64,000 nt of DNA, from contig NC_050098.1 of assembly GCF_902167145.1 (NCBI RefSeq), positions 131,762,207-131,826,206 on the forward strand, given 5' to 3'. The stretch is from Zea mays (taxonomy: Eukaryota; Streptophyta; Magnoliopsida; Poales; Poaceae). The notes below the pieces were generated by a model that was not told where the DNA came from, ran no database searches, and saw only the letters and a program-made list of their open reading frames with translations. Below are positions 19,808 through 31,639 of the stretch, in pieces (positions within the stretch are counted from its first letter, which is position 1; every line of letters starts with the position of its first letter). Both the position numbers and the translations under genes were made by a program.

Positions 19808-22800
19808 TCAATCAAAATTCCTAGAATCAAGAATGTTTAGCTCATTCCTAAGTTTGGTAAAAGTTTTCTCATCTAGTGGTTTGGTAAAGATATCAGCTAA
19901 TTGTTCTTTGGTGCTAACATAAGCAATCTCGATATCCCCCCTTTGTTGGTGATCCCTCAAAAAGTGATACCGAATGGCTATGTGCTTAGTGCGGTTGTGC
20001 TCAACGGGATTATCCGCCATGCGGATTGCACTCTCGTTATCACATAGGAGAGGGACTTTGGTTAATTTGTAACCATAGTCCCTAAGGGTTTGCCTCATCC
20101 AAAGCAATTGCGCGCAACAATGGCCTGCGGCAATATACTCGGCTTCGGCGGTAGAAAGAGCTACTGAATTTTGTTTCTTTGAAGCCCAAGACACCAGAGA
20201 TCTTCCCAAGAACTGACAAGTCCCTGATGTGCTCTTTCTATCAATTTTACACCCTGCCCAATCAGCATCTGAATAACCTATTAAATCAAAGGTGGATCCC
20301 TTGGGGTACCAAAGACCAAATTTAGGTGTATGAACTAAATATCTCAAGATTCTTTTCACGGCCCTAAGGTGAACTTCCTTAGGATCGGCTTGGAATCTTG
20401 CACACATGCATACGAAAAGCATAATATCCGGTCGAGATGCACATAAATAGAGTAGTGATCCTATCATCGACCGGTATACCTTTTGATCTACGGATTTACC
20501 TCCCGTGTCGAGGTCGAGATGCCCATTGGTTCCCATGGGTGTCTTGATGGGCTTGGCATCCTTCATTCCAAACTTGGTGAGTATGTCCTGAGTATACTTG
20601 GTTTGGCTGATGAAGGTGCCCTCTTGGAGTTGCTTCACTTGAAATCCTAAGAAATACTTCAACTCCCCCCATCATAGACATCTCGAACTTTTGAATCATA
20701 ATCCTACTAAACTCTTCAAATGTAGATTTGTTAGTAGACCCAAATATGATATCATCAACATAAATTTGGCATACAAACAAATTATTTGCAATGGTTTTAG
20801 TAAAGAGTGTAGGATCGGCTTTATCGACTTTGAAGCCATTAGTGATAATAAAATCTCTTAGGCATTCATACCATGCTCTTGGGGCTGGCTTGAGCCTATA
20901 AAGCGCCTTAGAGAGTTTATATACATGATTAGGGTACTCACTATCTTCAAAGCCGGGAGGTTTATCAACATAGACCTCTTCCTTGATTGGTCCATTGAGG
21001 AAGGCACTTTTCACGTCCATTTGATAGAGCTTAAAGCCATGGTAAGTAGCATAGACAAGTAATATACGAATTGACTCAAGCCTAGCTACGGGTGCATAGG
21101 TTTCACCGAAATCCAAACCTTCGACTTGTGAATATCCCTTGGCCACAAGTCGGGCTTTGTTCCATGTCACCACACCATGCTCATCTTGCTTGTTGCGGAA
21201 TACCCACTTGGTTCCTACAACATTTTGATTAGGACGTGGAACTAAATGCCATACCTCATTCCTCGTGAAGTTGTTGAGTTCCTCTTGCATTGCCAACACC
21301 CAATCTGAATCTCTTAATGCATCTTCCACCCTGTATGGCTCAATAGAAGACACAAAAGAGTAATGTTCACAAAAATGAGCGACACGAGATCGAGTGGTTA
21401 TCCCCTTATGAATATCGCCGAGGATGGAGTTCATAGGGTGATCTCTTTGTATCGCTTGGTGGACTCTTGGGTGAGGCGGTCTTTGACCCTGATCATCTTC
21501 TTTGTCTTGATCATGGGCATCTCCCCCTTGATCATTGTCCTCCTCTTGAGGTGGCTCTTCTTGATCTTCATTTTCATCATCTTGAGCTTGATCCTCATCT
21601 TGAGTTGGTGGAGACGCTTGATTTGAAGATGATGGTTGATCTTGTGCTTGTGGAGGCTCCTCGGGTACCTTAGGACACACATCCCCAATGGACATGTTCC
21701 TTAGCGCGACGCACAGAGTCTCTTCATCATCTAGCTCATCAAGATCAACTTGCTCTACTTGAGAGCCGTTAGTCTCATCAAACACAATGTCACAAGAAAC
21801 TTCAACTAGTCCAGTGGACTTGTTAAAGACTCTATATGCCCTTGTGTTTGAATCATATCCTAGTAAAAAGCCTTCTACAACCTTAGGAGCAAATTTAGAT
21901 TTTCTACCTTTTTTAACAAGAATAAAACATTTGCTTCCAAAGACTCTAAAATATGAAACATTGGGCTTTTTATCGGTTAGTAGTTCATATGATGTCTTCT
22001 TGAGGATTCGGTGAAGGTAGAGTCGGTTGATGGCGTAGCAAGCGGTGTTGATTGCTTCCGCCCAAGACCGGTCCGAAGTCTTGTACTCATCAAGCATAGT
22101 CCTCGCCATGTCAAGTAGAGTTCTATTCTTCCTCTCCACTACACCATTTTGTTGTGGTGTGTAGGGAGAAGAGAACTCATGCTTGATGCCCTCGTCCCCA
22201 AGAAAGCCTTCTATTTGTGAGTTCTTGAACTCCGTCCCATTATCGCTTCTAATCATTTTGATCCTCAATCCGAACTCATTTTGAGCCCGTCTCAAGAATC
22301 CCTTTAATGTCTCTTGGGTTTGAGATTTATCCTACAAAAAGAACACCCAAGTGAAGCGAGAATAGTCATCCACAATTACAAGACAATACTTACTCCCGCC
22401 GATGCTTATGTAAGCGATCGGGCCGAATAGGTCCATGTGGAGTAGCTCAAGCGGCCTGTCGGTCGTCATGATGTTCTTGTGTGGATGATGAACGCCAACT
22501 TGCTTCCCTGCTTGACATGCGCTACACACCCTATCTTTCTTAAAAATGAACATTGGTTAGTCCCAAAATGTGTTCTCCCTTTAGAAGTTTGTGAAGATTC
22601 TTCATCCCAACATGGGCTAGTCGGAGATGCCAGAGCCAACCCATATTAGTCTTAGCAATCAAGCAAGTAACGAGTTCAGCTCTATTAAAATCAACTAAGT
22701 ATAGCTGACCCTCTAATAATCCCTTAAATGCTACTGAATCATCACTTCTTCTAAAGACAGTAACACCTATATCCGTAAAAGGACAATTGTAGCCCATTTT

Positions 22801-23050
22801 GCATAATTGAGAAACTGAAAGTAAGTTGTAATCTAAAAAATCTACAAGAAAAACATTGGAAATAAAATGGTCAGGAGATATAGCAATTTTACCAAATCCT
22901 TTGACCAAACCTTGATTTCCATCCCCGAATGTGATAGCTCTTTGGGGATCATCATTTTTCTCGTAGGAGGAGAACATCCTTTTCTCCCCTGTCATATGGT
23001 TTGTGCACCCGCTATCAATGATCCAACTTGAGCCCCCGGATGCATAAACC
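19808..23050 (-). pseudogene. Broken pol of the Opie/Ji-like element
   Basis: Collinear at protein level with the intact pol at 46703-49909. The pieces are: protease and integrase zinc region (upstream of and including 22540-22995, with MTGEKRM and [19 protein letters not shown]), integrase core (22332-22553, then 20496-22295, with IRSDNGTEF and [13 protein letters not shown]), RT with YVDDIIFG, and RT C-terminus plus RNase H (19808-20662, with GYSDADWAGC and STAEAEYIAA). Lesions seen: a frameshift near 22545, an in-frame TAG near 22332-22334 where a Gln codon is expected, and a frameshift in a G-run near 20663 that splits RT after MSMMG. It cannot yield a full polyprotein. Confidence 0.9.
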
Positions 23051-23062
23051 TACAAAACAAGT

Positions 23063-25698
23063 TTAGGCCTTGTTCTTAGGTACCCAAACGGTCTTGGGTC
23101 CTTTCACATTAGAAACAAGCACCTTGGGTACCCAAACACAAGTCTTGGAGTCCTTGTGTTTGCCCCCAACATATTTGGCAACTACTTTGCCTGATTTGTT
23201 AGTTAAAACATAAGAAGCATCAAAATTCTTAAATGAAACATTAGGTTCATTTGATGCAATAGGAGATTTCTTTTTAGGCAATTTAACATGAGTGGATTGC
23301 CTAGAACTAGATGCTCACTCTTATACATAAACGCATGATGAGAGCCAGAGTGAGACTTTCTAGAATGAATTCACCTAATCTTATGCTCGGGATAACCAGC
23401 AGGATATAAAATATAGCCCTCGTTATTCTGAGCCATAGGAGCCTTACCCTTAACAAAATTAGACAATCTTTTAGGGGTATTAAACTTGACATTGTCTCCC
23501 TGTTGGAAGCCAATGCCATCCTTAATCCCAAGGCATCTCCCATTATAGAGCATGCTTCTAGCAAATTTAAAATTTTCATTTTCTATCTCATGCTCATTAA
23601 TTTTAGCACTAAGTTGAGCTATGTGATCATTTTGTTGTTTAATTAAAGCTAGGTGATCATGAATAGCATCAACATTAATATCTCTACATCTAGTACAAAT
23701 GGAAACATGGCTAACAGTAGACGTAGAGGGTTTGCAAGCATTTAATTCATCAATCTTAGCATGTAACATGGCATTCTCATTTCTAAGATTGGAAATAGAA
23801 TTATTGCAAACATTTAAATCTTTAGCCTTAGATATTAATTTATCATTCTCAATCCTAAGGCTAGAAAGTGATTCATTCAACTTGTCAATCTTAGCAATCA
23901 AACTAGCATTTTCTTTTTTAAGGTTGACAAGAGAGTCATCACAAACATTTAATTTCTCAACCTTAGCAATTAATTTGGCATTTTCAATACTAAGGTTAGA
24001 GATAGTGTCATGGCAAATGCTAAGCTCACTAGTTAATTTTTCACATTTTTCTACTTCCTGAGCATAAGCATTTTTAACCTTAACATGCTTCTTGTTTTCC
24101 TTAATAAGGAAGTCCTCTTGGCTATCCAAAATTTTATCCTTCTCATGAATAGCATAATTAATTCATTCATTTTTTTCCTTTTGTTGCATGTTGAGGTTGG
24201 CAAAAAGTGTGAGCAAATCATCCTCATCATCACTAGAGCTAGCCTCATCACTAGATGTTGCATATTTAGTAGAAGCTCTAGATTTGACCTTCTTCATTTT
24301 GCCGTCCTTTGCCATGAGGCACTTGTGGCCGACGTTGGGGAAGAGAAGGCCTTTGGTGACGGTGATGTTGGCGGCGTCCTCGTCGGAGGAGGAGTCGGTG
24401 GAGCTCTCATCGGAGTCCCATTCCCGACACACGTGGACATCGCCGCCCTTCTTCTTGTAATACTTCTTCTTTTCTTTCCTCCTTCCCTTCTTGTCGTTGC
24501 CCCTGTCACTATCACTTGATAATGGACATTTAGCAATAAAGTGACCGGGCTTACCACACTTGTAGCAAACTTTCTTTGAACGGGGTTTGTAGTCTCTCCC
24601 CTTCCTTTGCTTGAGGATTTGGCGAAAGCTTTTGATGATTAGCATCATCTCCTCATTGTCGAGCTTGGAGGCGTCGATGGGGAGCCTACTTGACGTAGAC
24701 TCTTCTTTCTTCTCCTCCGTCGCTTTGAAGGCGACGGGTTGCACCTCGGGTGTGGAGGTGGCGCCTCGCTCGATGATTTGTTTGGAGCCTTTGATCATCA
24801 ATTCAAAGCTCACAATCTTTCCTATAACCTCCTCGGGAGACATTAGCTTATATCTAGGATCACCACGAATTAATTGAACTTGTGTAGGGTTAAGAAAAAC
24901 AAGTGATCATAGAATAACCTTGACCATTTCATGGTCATCCCATTTTGTGCTCCTGAGGTTGCGCACTTGGTTCACCAAGGTCTTGAGCCGGTTGTACATG
25001 GCTTGTGGCTCATCTCCTTGGTTGAGCATGAATCGACCAAGCTCCCCCTCGATCGTTTCCTGTTTGGTGATCTTGGTCACCTCATCTCCTTCGTGCGCGG
25101 TCTTGAGCACATCCCAAATCTCTTTGGCACTCTTCAACCCTTGCACTTTATTATACTCCTCTCGACTTAGAGAGGCGAGGAGTATTGTGGTGGCTTGGGA
25201 GTTGAAGTGCCGGATTTGGTCGACCTCCTCCGAATCATAGTCCTTGTCCCCTTTCTTCGGTACCTACGCTCCATACTCAACAATATCCCATATGCTATTG
25301 TGGAGTGAGGTTAGGTGATGCCTCATTTTGTCACTTCACATAGAATAGTCTTCACCTTCAAAAACCGGTGGTTTGCCTAATGGGACGGAAAGTAATGGAG
25401 TGCGTTTTGAAATACGAGGATAGCGGAGGGGTATCTTACTATACTTCTTGCGCTCATGGTGCTTAGAAGTGACGAACGTCGATTCAGAGCCGGATGTGGA
25501 GGGTGACGAAGAGTCGGTCTCGTAGTAGACCACTTTCTTCATCTTCTTCTTCTTGTCACCTCTCCATTGTGACTTGATGGAGGAAGAGGATTCCTCCTTG
25601 TGCTTGTGACCGGACTCCCTCGAGTGGGTTCTCCCCGAGCTTGCGGACTTGTCGCCGCTAGTCCTGATCTCCCTCTTAGCGGATGCTCCCGACATCAC
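23063..25698 (-). pseudogene. Broken gag of the Opie/Ji-like element
   Basis: Starts at an ATG at 25698 (MSGASAKREIRTSGDKSASS). The Gag is cut by in-frame stops near 25335, 25262, 24906, 24162 and 23370, and by a frameshift region near 23300. Recognisable parts: LLSVPLGKPPVFEGEDY, the REEYNKVQGLKSAKEIWDVL retrotransposon-gag segment, an intact CCHC zinc knuckle CYKCGKPGHFIAKC, an acidic serine-rich stretch, then a long coiled coil of Leu/Asn/Lys repeats (about 23650-24130). It ends KTVWVPKNKA then TAA at 23063-23065, like the intact gag at 46695. Several stops fit C-to-T changes (Gln to TAG, Trp to TGA, Arg to TGA). Confidence 0.88.
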
Positions 25699-25730
25699 TT
25701 CGAGTGGTTAGACTCTAATGAAGCACCGGG

Positions 25731-25741
25731 CTCTGATACCA
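25731..25741 (-). other. Primer-binding site (initiator Met-tRNA)
   Basis: On the minus strand TGGTATCAGAG lies two bases inside the 5' LTR at 25744. Confidence 0.88.
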
Positions 25742-25743
25742 AT

Positions 25744-26767
25744 TGAAAGTCGCCTAGAGGGGGGTGAATAGGCAAATCTTAAATTTATAAACTTTAAGCA
25801 CAACTACAAGATGGGGTTAGCGTTAGAAATAAAGTCGAGTCCGAAAGAGAGGGCGAAAACAAATCACAAGCAAATGAAAGCGGATGACACGGTTATTTGT
25901 TTTACCAAGGTTCGGTTCTTGCATACCAACTCCCCGTTGAGGTGGTCACAAATACCGGGTCTCTTTCAACCCTTTCCCTCTCTTAAACAGTCACCTAGAC
26001 CGAGTGAGCTTTTCTCCTTAATCAACGAGTCACTTAGACCCCTTACAAGGACCACCACAACTTGGTGTCTCTTGCTTGATTACAAGTTGCTTGAGAACAA
26101 GAATAGAGGAAGAAGAAAAGCGATCCAAGCGACAAGAACTCAAATGAACACAAATGTCTCTCTCTCACAAGCCACTAAGTCTTTGGAATGTGTTTGGGAC
26201 TTGGAGATGATTTGATCTCTTGATTTGTGTCTTGGAGTGAAGTCTAGAGCTCTTGTATTGAATGCAATGGCTGAAAACTTGGATGCCTTGAAGTGTCGTG
26301 GTTGGGGGGTATTTATAGCCCCACCCACCAAAATGGCCGTTGGGGAGGCTGTATGTCGATGGGCGCACCGGACAGTCCAGTGCGCCAGCCACGTCACCCA
26401 ACTGTTAGGGTTCGACCGTTGGCGCAGTAGTCGTTGCTCCGCATGGTACACTGAACAGTCCGGTGAATTATAGTGGAGTGGCTTTCCCAGAAACGCAAAG
26501 GTGGCGAGTTCGAGTTGATCCACCCTGGTGCACCGGACACTGTCCGGTGGCACACCGGACAGTCCGGTGCGCCAGACCAGGGCAGCCTTCGGTTTCTTTT
26601 GCTCCTTTCTTTTTGAACCCTATCTTGGACTTTTTATTGGTTTGTGTTGAACCTTTGGCACCTGTAGAACTTATATTCTAGAGCAAACTAGTTAGTCCAA
26701 TTATTTGTGTTGGGCAATTCAACCACCAAAATTATTTAGGAAAAGGTTTGACCCTATTTCCCTTTCA
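25744..26767 (-). repeat. 5' LTR of the Opie/Ji-like element, with a 155-bp deletion
   Basis: 1024 bp against 1179 bp for its partner. The missing segment corresponds to about 18440-18594 and is bounded in the full copy by two GTTGG pentamers, only one of which remains here (near 26420), so it looks like a short-direct-repeat deletion. Confidence 0.9.
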
Positions 26768-26772
26768 GTAAT

Positions 26773-27599
26773 CTTATGAAATCCCAAGAGAAGTTTGAGA
26801 TCAATCCTAACTCGAAAAGTATTTGAAACAAGCGACTTGGTGGTGTTGCAGTAGCACCAAACACGTCTAGTGTCCACTGGATATGTGCGACTGGACAAGA
26901 GATAGCCATGTTTATAATGGACTTGACACCAACATGTCTAGTGTGCACCATACATTGTGCACTGGATAGACCACATATAGGGCTATGAAAATGAGTGTGT
27001 GGCATCCTCACTCACCAGACAAGTCCGATATATGACCAGATATGGCACCTTACAGGGAATCCAAAGAGGTTGCAAATGGTTGTAAAGGGGCTAAGTACTT
27101 ACCAAATGTGTCTATTGTTGGTACCGATCACGACAATAGACAAGGCACTCAAAGAGACCTGCAATTGTGCACATCGACCAGTATACCTATTGGACGTATG
27201 CGATGAGGCACTTGTGAGCACAAGGCACTAACCTCCTACGCATGTTTCTCCTATTTGCGGTGGAGACATTGTCGGCACAAGGCACTAACCTCCTATCCAT
27301 GTTTGTTGTATGTGCATGAGTAGACCCAGAACCTTGCAACTGTACCATGGTCCCACACCTTTGAGGACCTAGAGAATACCAAAGAAAGCAAGTACTTCAT
27401 AACCCTATTTACCCATCTCATTATATATTAATCATTGTTTTGTCTAAAGTATTGCTCCCATTAGGATTTACCTTAGTATTTGTTTACCTTGTTCTTGATC
27501 ACTCCTTAGGAACTTATTTAGTAGATAAATGCTAGAGCTCTACACCTTTATAAAGTGCTTTCAGCTATTTATGAAACTTGTATATAAAAGATTCTTTTA
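26773..27599. other. Repeat DNA, probable continuation of the LTR interrupted at 17757
   Basis: Once the Opie/Ji-like element is removed this abuts 17752. CACAAGGCACTAACCTCCTA occurs twice (about 27217 and 27275) with related flanks, a small imperfect duplication. No coding frame. Confidence 0.35.
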
Positions 27600-28744
27600 G
27601 CAAACCATGGGGAGTTAGCATGGGATAGGATTGCTCAAGTGCCTCACCCTAAGGACTGGTTCGCCCATCGACTACCCAAGCAAATAGTACAAGAACAAGG
27701 ACTCTATGGGCTCTGGTCTTGACCAAGTAATTAGGAGAACCCATATGGACATTAGTCATGGTATATTGAGATAGAGGAAGGATCTTTCGCCGCACATATG
27801 ATTGACTAGGTGGTGGGGCTGATGCCCTTGGAGGGCCTACGTGTGAGGTAGTGTTTGGAGAGATATTATGTGAGATTACCTCCAAATATTCTGCCATGGA
27901 ACTAATACACATAGGGGATTCTTTGTAAAGGTCTGTAAGTGAACCCTGCCTCACCATCTTGGAAGAAAGTGTATGGGTCGTGCAAACCCTAGTAGTCATG
28001 TAACATGACTTGCTAATAAATTTGTGCAACCTCTAGAGAGTGTCAAACCGATTGATCACTTGTGCTCACGGTTAAGAGTGGCCTTGGGTTCCACATAGAT
28101 TAGTGTTTACAAAGACAAAACATCAAGGGGTTGCTGCCCATGATGGTTTCAAAAGGTTCACCATGAGACATGGTGAATGTTTCATCCGATGAATGATTTT
28201 CAAAGGTTAGTTTACTATAACAATTCACCATGAGACATTGAATTGATCACTGTGGGATGTAGTGAACATTGAAGTTACCGAATTTTAATTATGATGTACA
28301 TGATAAATGTTTTTTACCAAAAAGGGGATTATAATGCTTTATAGGTAGAAGTAAAACTTGACTAACTAAAAGCAATCACTTGAGCCAAGTTAATTATATA
28401 GCCAAACTACTCACCAAATAATGGGATACTTGTTGAGTAAGAAAGTACTCACCCTTGCGTTTCCACCCTATGATATGTATCTTTTGCTCAAATGGAGGAG
28501 AATAGGCGTCCTAGACTCAAGAGTTCCATGACTACGATGAATTCTAGGTATGTGATCAACCAGTACGGATGGTCTACTCATGGTTTTGTATCGAACTTTG
28601 TGATTATGTAATAATATTCCTTCGCTATTAATAAAGTACTGTGCTTCGATATAATCCACTGTATGACGTCGTCGTACATGTGATTCTCGATCCGATTACA
28701 AGTATAGTGGACATTCAGTTTTGTCCTTGAAACCGGGTGTGACA
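27600..28744 (+). mobile_element. Diverged gypsy-type LTR, 3' part
   Basis: Ends CCGGGTGTGACA at 28744, the same terminus type as the solo LTR ending at 40358. Order matches that LTR: GTGCAACCTCTAGAGAGTGT, then a GCTCACGGTTAAGAG block, then a late GTGCTTCGATATAATCCACT region, at clearly lower identity. The start cannot be placed. Confidence 0.5.
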
Positions 28745-29169
28745 CTATATACTGCCTAGCAGACTAAATATATATATGCATGCTTGAGCTACATGTATTA
28801 GCATATATTTCCATGGCTTAGAAATCATGAAAAATATTTGCATGACTTATAATACACCAAAGTCATTAATTATGTATTTTAAATATGTAATAGTATGTCC
28901 ATGACAATATATCTTATAAATTGCTACTTTATTAGATGACTGTTTTCTATGTTTAGACTCACATATATTATAATATATGCTATACTTGATCACACTGTTT
29001 TTTTTGGGCAACACACTATTTTTTATTAAAAAGCATACTACTACACTTACGCTTTTTTATTGAAGGAATTCAATACATTCAGCACTGTGGTGCGGCTAGA
29101 AACAACTATTTGCATATTGTATAGCACCTAGACTTAATATTTTGAGAACATGAAAGAAAATGTTTTCGA
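28745..29169. other. AT-rich intergenic DNA
   Basis: No frame, repeat or motif that I can support. Confidence 0.3.
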
Positions 29170-29172
29170 TAA

Positions 29173-29288
29173 GGGTTAGTTTTGGAACTTTATTTTCTCA
29201 AGCGATTTCTATTTTTTCAAGAGAAAATGAACTAATTTTACTTAGAAAATAGAAATTCCTTGAGGAAAAGGAGTTCTCATACTAGACC
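29173..29288. mobile_element. Tourist-like (PIF/Harbinger) MITE, 116 bp
   Basis: Ends GGGTTAGTTTTGGAACTT and the complement of GGTCTAGTATGAGAACTCC form terminal inverted repeats. The interior is a near-palindrome rich in TTTTC/GAAAA. Flanks are TAA and TTA, fitting a mutated trinucleotide target duplication. Same family as 36657-36773. Confidence 0.65.
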
Positions 29289-29600
29289 TTAAAGATATAA
29301 TAAGCACATGTCCACAGTAAGTTTGTTCAACATGGTGCACGCATGCACCAATGTTCAACTGAAGTTTATTAGTGGTCTGAAAATTGTATATAGCTGCTAT
29401 ATAAATGATTATGTTTATACACATGGGTCTTCTTTAATCTAGCAAAAATAAAATAAAAAACTGAAAATCCAAAATCTAGATTCATTATGTCAAGCTGCAT
29501 GGGTACAATAAGTAGGGCTGACGTGGTAGCTAGGGATTTAAATGAACACATGCCACATGATTAGTTTCCTTCTGATGGCGTCCAGATGTACCCATGAAGA

Positions 29601-29740
29601 TTTAGAGCATGTTTGGTTGGCCGCCACCCACGCCACAGCGCGCCATAGATTTTCTGCCGTCGTTGTGGCGGCCAAATCGAGTGTCGCTGCTTAGGCGGGA
29701 TGTGGAAGCTTCGGCGCCACACCAAACAAGACTTTAAATC
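29601..29740. mobile_element. Candidate small MITE
   Basis: AGCATGTTTGGTTGGCCGCC near 29604 and CGCCACACCAAACAAGACT near 29717 are imperfect inverted ends. The enclosed sequence is GC-rich with further GGCGGCC/GGCGCC inverted motifs. TTA flanks each side. No family can be named with certainty. Confidence 0.4.
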
Positions 29741-30374
29741 GCCTTTTGTTCGGTTCCCTTCCTACACACTAAGGAGATGCAAAAAAGAGCCCACCGGCCA
29801 AGCCCGCGCGAGATGCTCCACACCCACAGCTCATACAACAGTTGCATGTAGAAGCACTACATAAACCTAAAGTGCTTTTATCTTCCAAATAAAAGATTTA
29901 ATCACCAAACTATTATTATATTCGTGTTTCTGAGATTTTTATAAATAAAATTAGACCATAAATATTGTATTTTATTTGAAAATTTATTTATGTACTCTTC
30001 TCTAGTATACTTCCGACATAGACAATGAAGTCGAAACAGGAGAGCATTGGTCGACGATGCAGGGGAGTGTATCCTCATCACATCGCCTATCTACATCACA
30101 CAAGTGGCACCAGCGAGCTTGCACGAGTCCATCTTATTCATCCCTAAGGTACCTGAATCTTTCCCGTTTGATCCCTGTTGGTGTCGCTTCCCCATCTCTA
30201 GATCTAGTCAGGGCAGCGCGAGATGAGTCTTTCTCGATCTGGGCTCGTAGTAGCAGTGGGCGCTGTCGTGGCCGAACAACATCGCGCTCAGCCCCTCTGT
30301 GTAGCGCCCAGGTATGAAGACGTTTTGTCTCAAATGTTGTTGATCATTGATTTCATCATTCATCACTGAGACAG
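29741..30374. other. Intergenic DNA left of the copia insertion
   Basis: No convincing gene. A short open stretch at 30057-30317 ends at a donor-like CCCAGGTATGAAG. It could be a decayed exon, but I recognise no domain. The 5 bp before 30375 (GACAG) are the target duplication of the next element. Confidence 0.3.
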
Positions 30375-30680
30375 TGTTATAGTAAGCCTAGATTAGTTTC
30401 CTTTTTCCATTCTTAGGAAGTAGAATCACTGTTCTGCAGCTGGCAGCAATCACAGCGCCTGCATGCGTTGTATGAGCAGTGCTTAATCACGATCGTGCCA
30501 TGACAATCTGATTTCCTAGTAGCCATATATAGATGCATGTATTTCCTTTATATACATAGAGCAATTAACAAAGAAAAGCAGCCATTCGGCAGCACCAAAA
30601 CACCTTTGTGTCCACTGCGTGTGCGTCTGAGTTATTTGCGTGTGCGTCTGAGTTATCTCCCTCGGATTGGAGTTCTAACA
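30375..30680 (+). repeat. 5' LTR of the short-LTR copia element
   Basis: TGTTATAGTAAG...GTTCTAACA. Contains a CTTTATATACATAGA promoter-like stretch near 30546. GTGTGCGTCTGAGTTAT is tandemly repeated near 30621-30657. Confidence 0.88.
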
Positions 30681-30711
30681 GTTGATATCGGAGCCGAGTT
30701 CCACCGTAGTC

Positions 30712-31590
30712 ATGGCATCGCAGTCACCTCTCAAGAAGAAGCTGCAGACTGGTGATGACTCCGGCGAGAAGAAGGTCCAGTCGTCGCGTTCGCCGCCACG
30801 TCGCCTTGGTCGCTCGAGCAGCCGCCGCACACGCAACCAGGACTCCGGGTCACACGTCGTCGAACGCGTCATCGAGTGGTCGTCCGCGAACGTCGCATGG
30901 CCGATGCTGACCCAGACTAACTATACGGAATGGGATTTGGTGATGGAGGTGAATTTCCAGACGCTCCATGTCTGGGACGCCGTCGACATCGGCATCGATG
31001 AAGACCCCAACGAAGGTGAGTACCACGACGACCGTCAGGCGATGGCGGGTCTTCTACGCTCGGTCCCCTCCGAAATGTGGAGCACCCTCACCCACAAGCG
31101 GACCGTGAAGGAGGCGTGGGACGCCGTCAAAGTACCGCGGATCGGGGACGATCGCGCGCACGACGCCAGCACGCAGCAACTTTGCCGCAAATTCGGCATG
31201 CTCGCTTTCAAGGAAGGCGAGAGCGTCACCGATTTCGGGATCCGCATCACGATGCTCGCCACCAACCTCCGCACCCTCAAGGACAACATCTCGGACGCCG
31301 AGGTAGTGAAGAAGATGTTGCAGGTTGTTCCAGAGCGCCTGTCCCAGGCTGCGGTCTCCCTTGAGATGTTCCTCAGTCTGAACAAAGAGTCGATTGAGGA
31401 GGTCGTCGGCCGGCTGCGCATGTTCGAGGAACGCTCCAAGCCCAAGGAGGTCACGGATGCCATGGGGCACCTGATGCTCTGCGAGGAGGACTGGGAGGCC
31501 CGTCGCACAGTGTACCATGAGCAGGAGAGCTTTGGGAGCGGATCTCGGTCCGGCAGCCGTGACAAGAGTCATGGACGCGAACACGGATGA
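30712..31590 (+). CDS. Copia Gag protein
   Basis: A 292-aa frame starting at the ATG at 30712, 31 bases after the LTR, preceded by the primer-site-like sequence. A basic, Ser/Arg-rich N-terminus is followed by a retrotransposon Gag domain (LTQTNYTEWDLVMEVNFQT, then VPSEMWSTLTHKRTVKEAWD, and a KMLQVVPERLSQ segment) as in plant copia elements. The frame stops at 31588-31590, before the zinc knuckle. That knuckle (RCNKCGKTGHWANDC, near 31664-31710) is present in another frame, so the natural Gag has been truncated by a frameshift. The product would form the particle shell but lacks the nucleic-acid-binding end. Confidence 0.8.
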   Translation: MASQSPLKKKLQTGDDSGEKKVQSSRSPPRRLGRSSSRRTRNQDSGSHVVERVIEWSSANVAWPMLTQTNYTEWDLVMEVNFQTLHVWDAVDIGIDEDPNEGEYHDDRQAMAGLLRSVPSEMWSTLTHKRTVKEAWDAVKVPRIGDDRAHDASTQQLCRKFGMLAFKEGESVTDFGIRITMLATNLRTLKDNISDAEVVKKMLQVVPERLSQAAVSLEMFLSLNKESIEEVVGRLRMFEERSKPKEVTDAMGHLMLCEEDWEARRTVYHEQESFGSGSRSGSRDKSHGREHG

Positions 31591-31639
31591 GGCAACAGTG
31601 GTCTTGATGGCTAGAACACGGTGGCCAGGCACACCGGTG

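Larger units (their letters stand above)
17758..26767 (-). mobile_element. Decayed Opie/Ji-like (SIRE lineage) Ty1/copia retrotransposon
   Basis: LTRs at 17758-18936 and 25744-26767, with exact 5-bp target duplications GTAAT (17753-17757, 26768-26772). Antisense order from the right: 5' LTR, initiator-Met primer site, gag, pol, polypurine tract, 3' LTR. Gag and pol carry several nonsense codons and frameshifts. The LTRs differ by a 155-bp deletion plus many substitutions, so the insertion is much older than the element at 43016. Opie and Ji are closely related and I do not separate them here. Confidence 0.92.

Noticed and set aside
30057..30317. Possible first exon with a GTATGA donor
   Set aside because: Only a weak donor-like site and no homology; not enough to call a gene.
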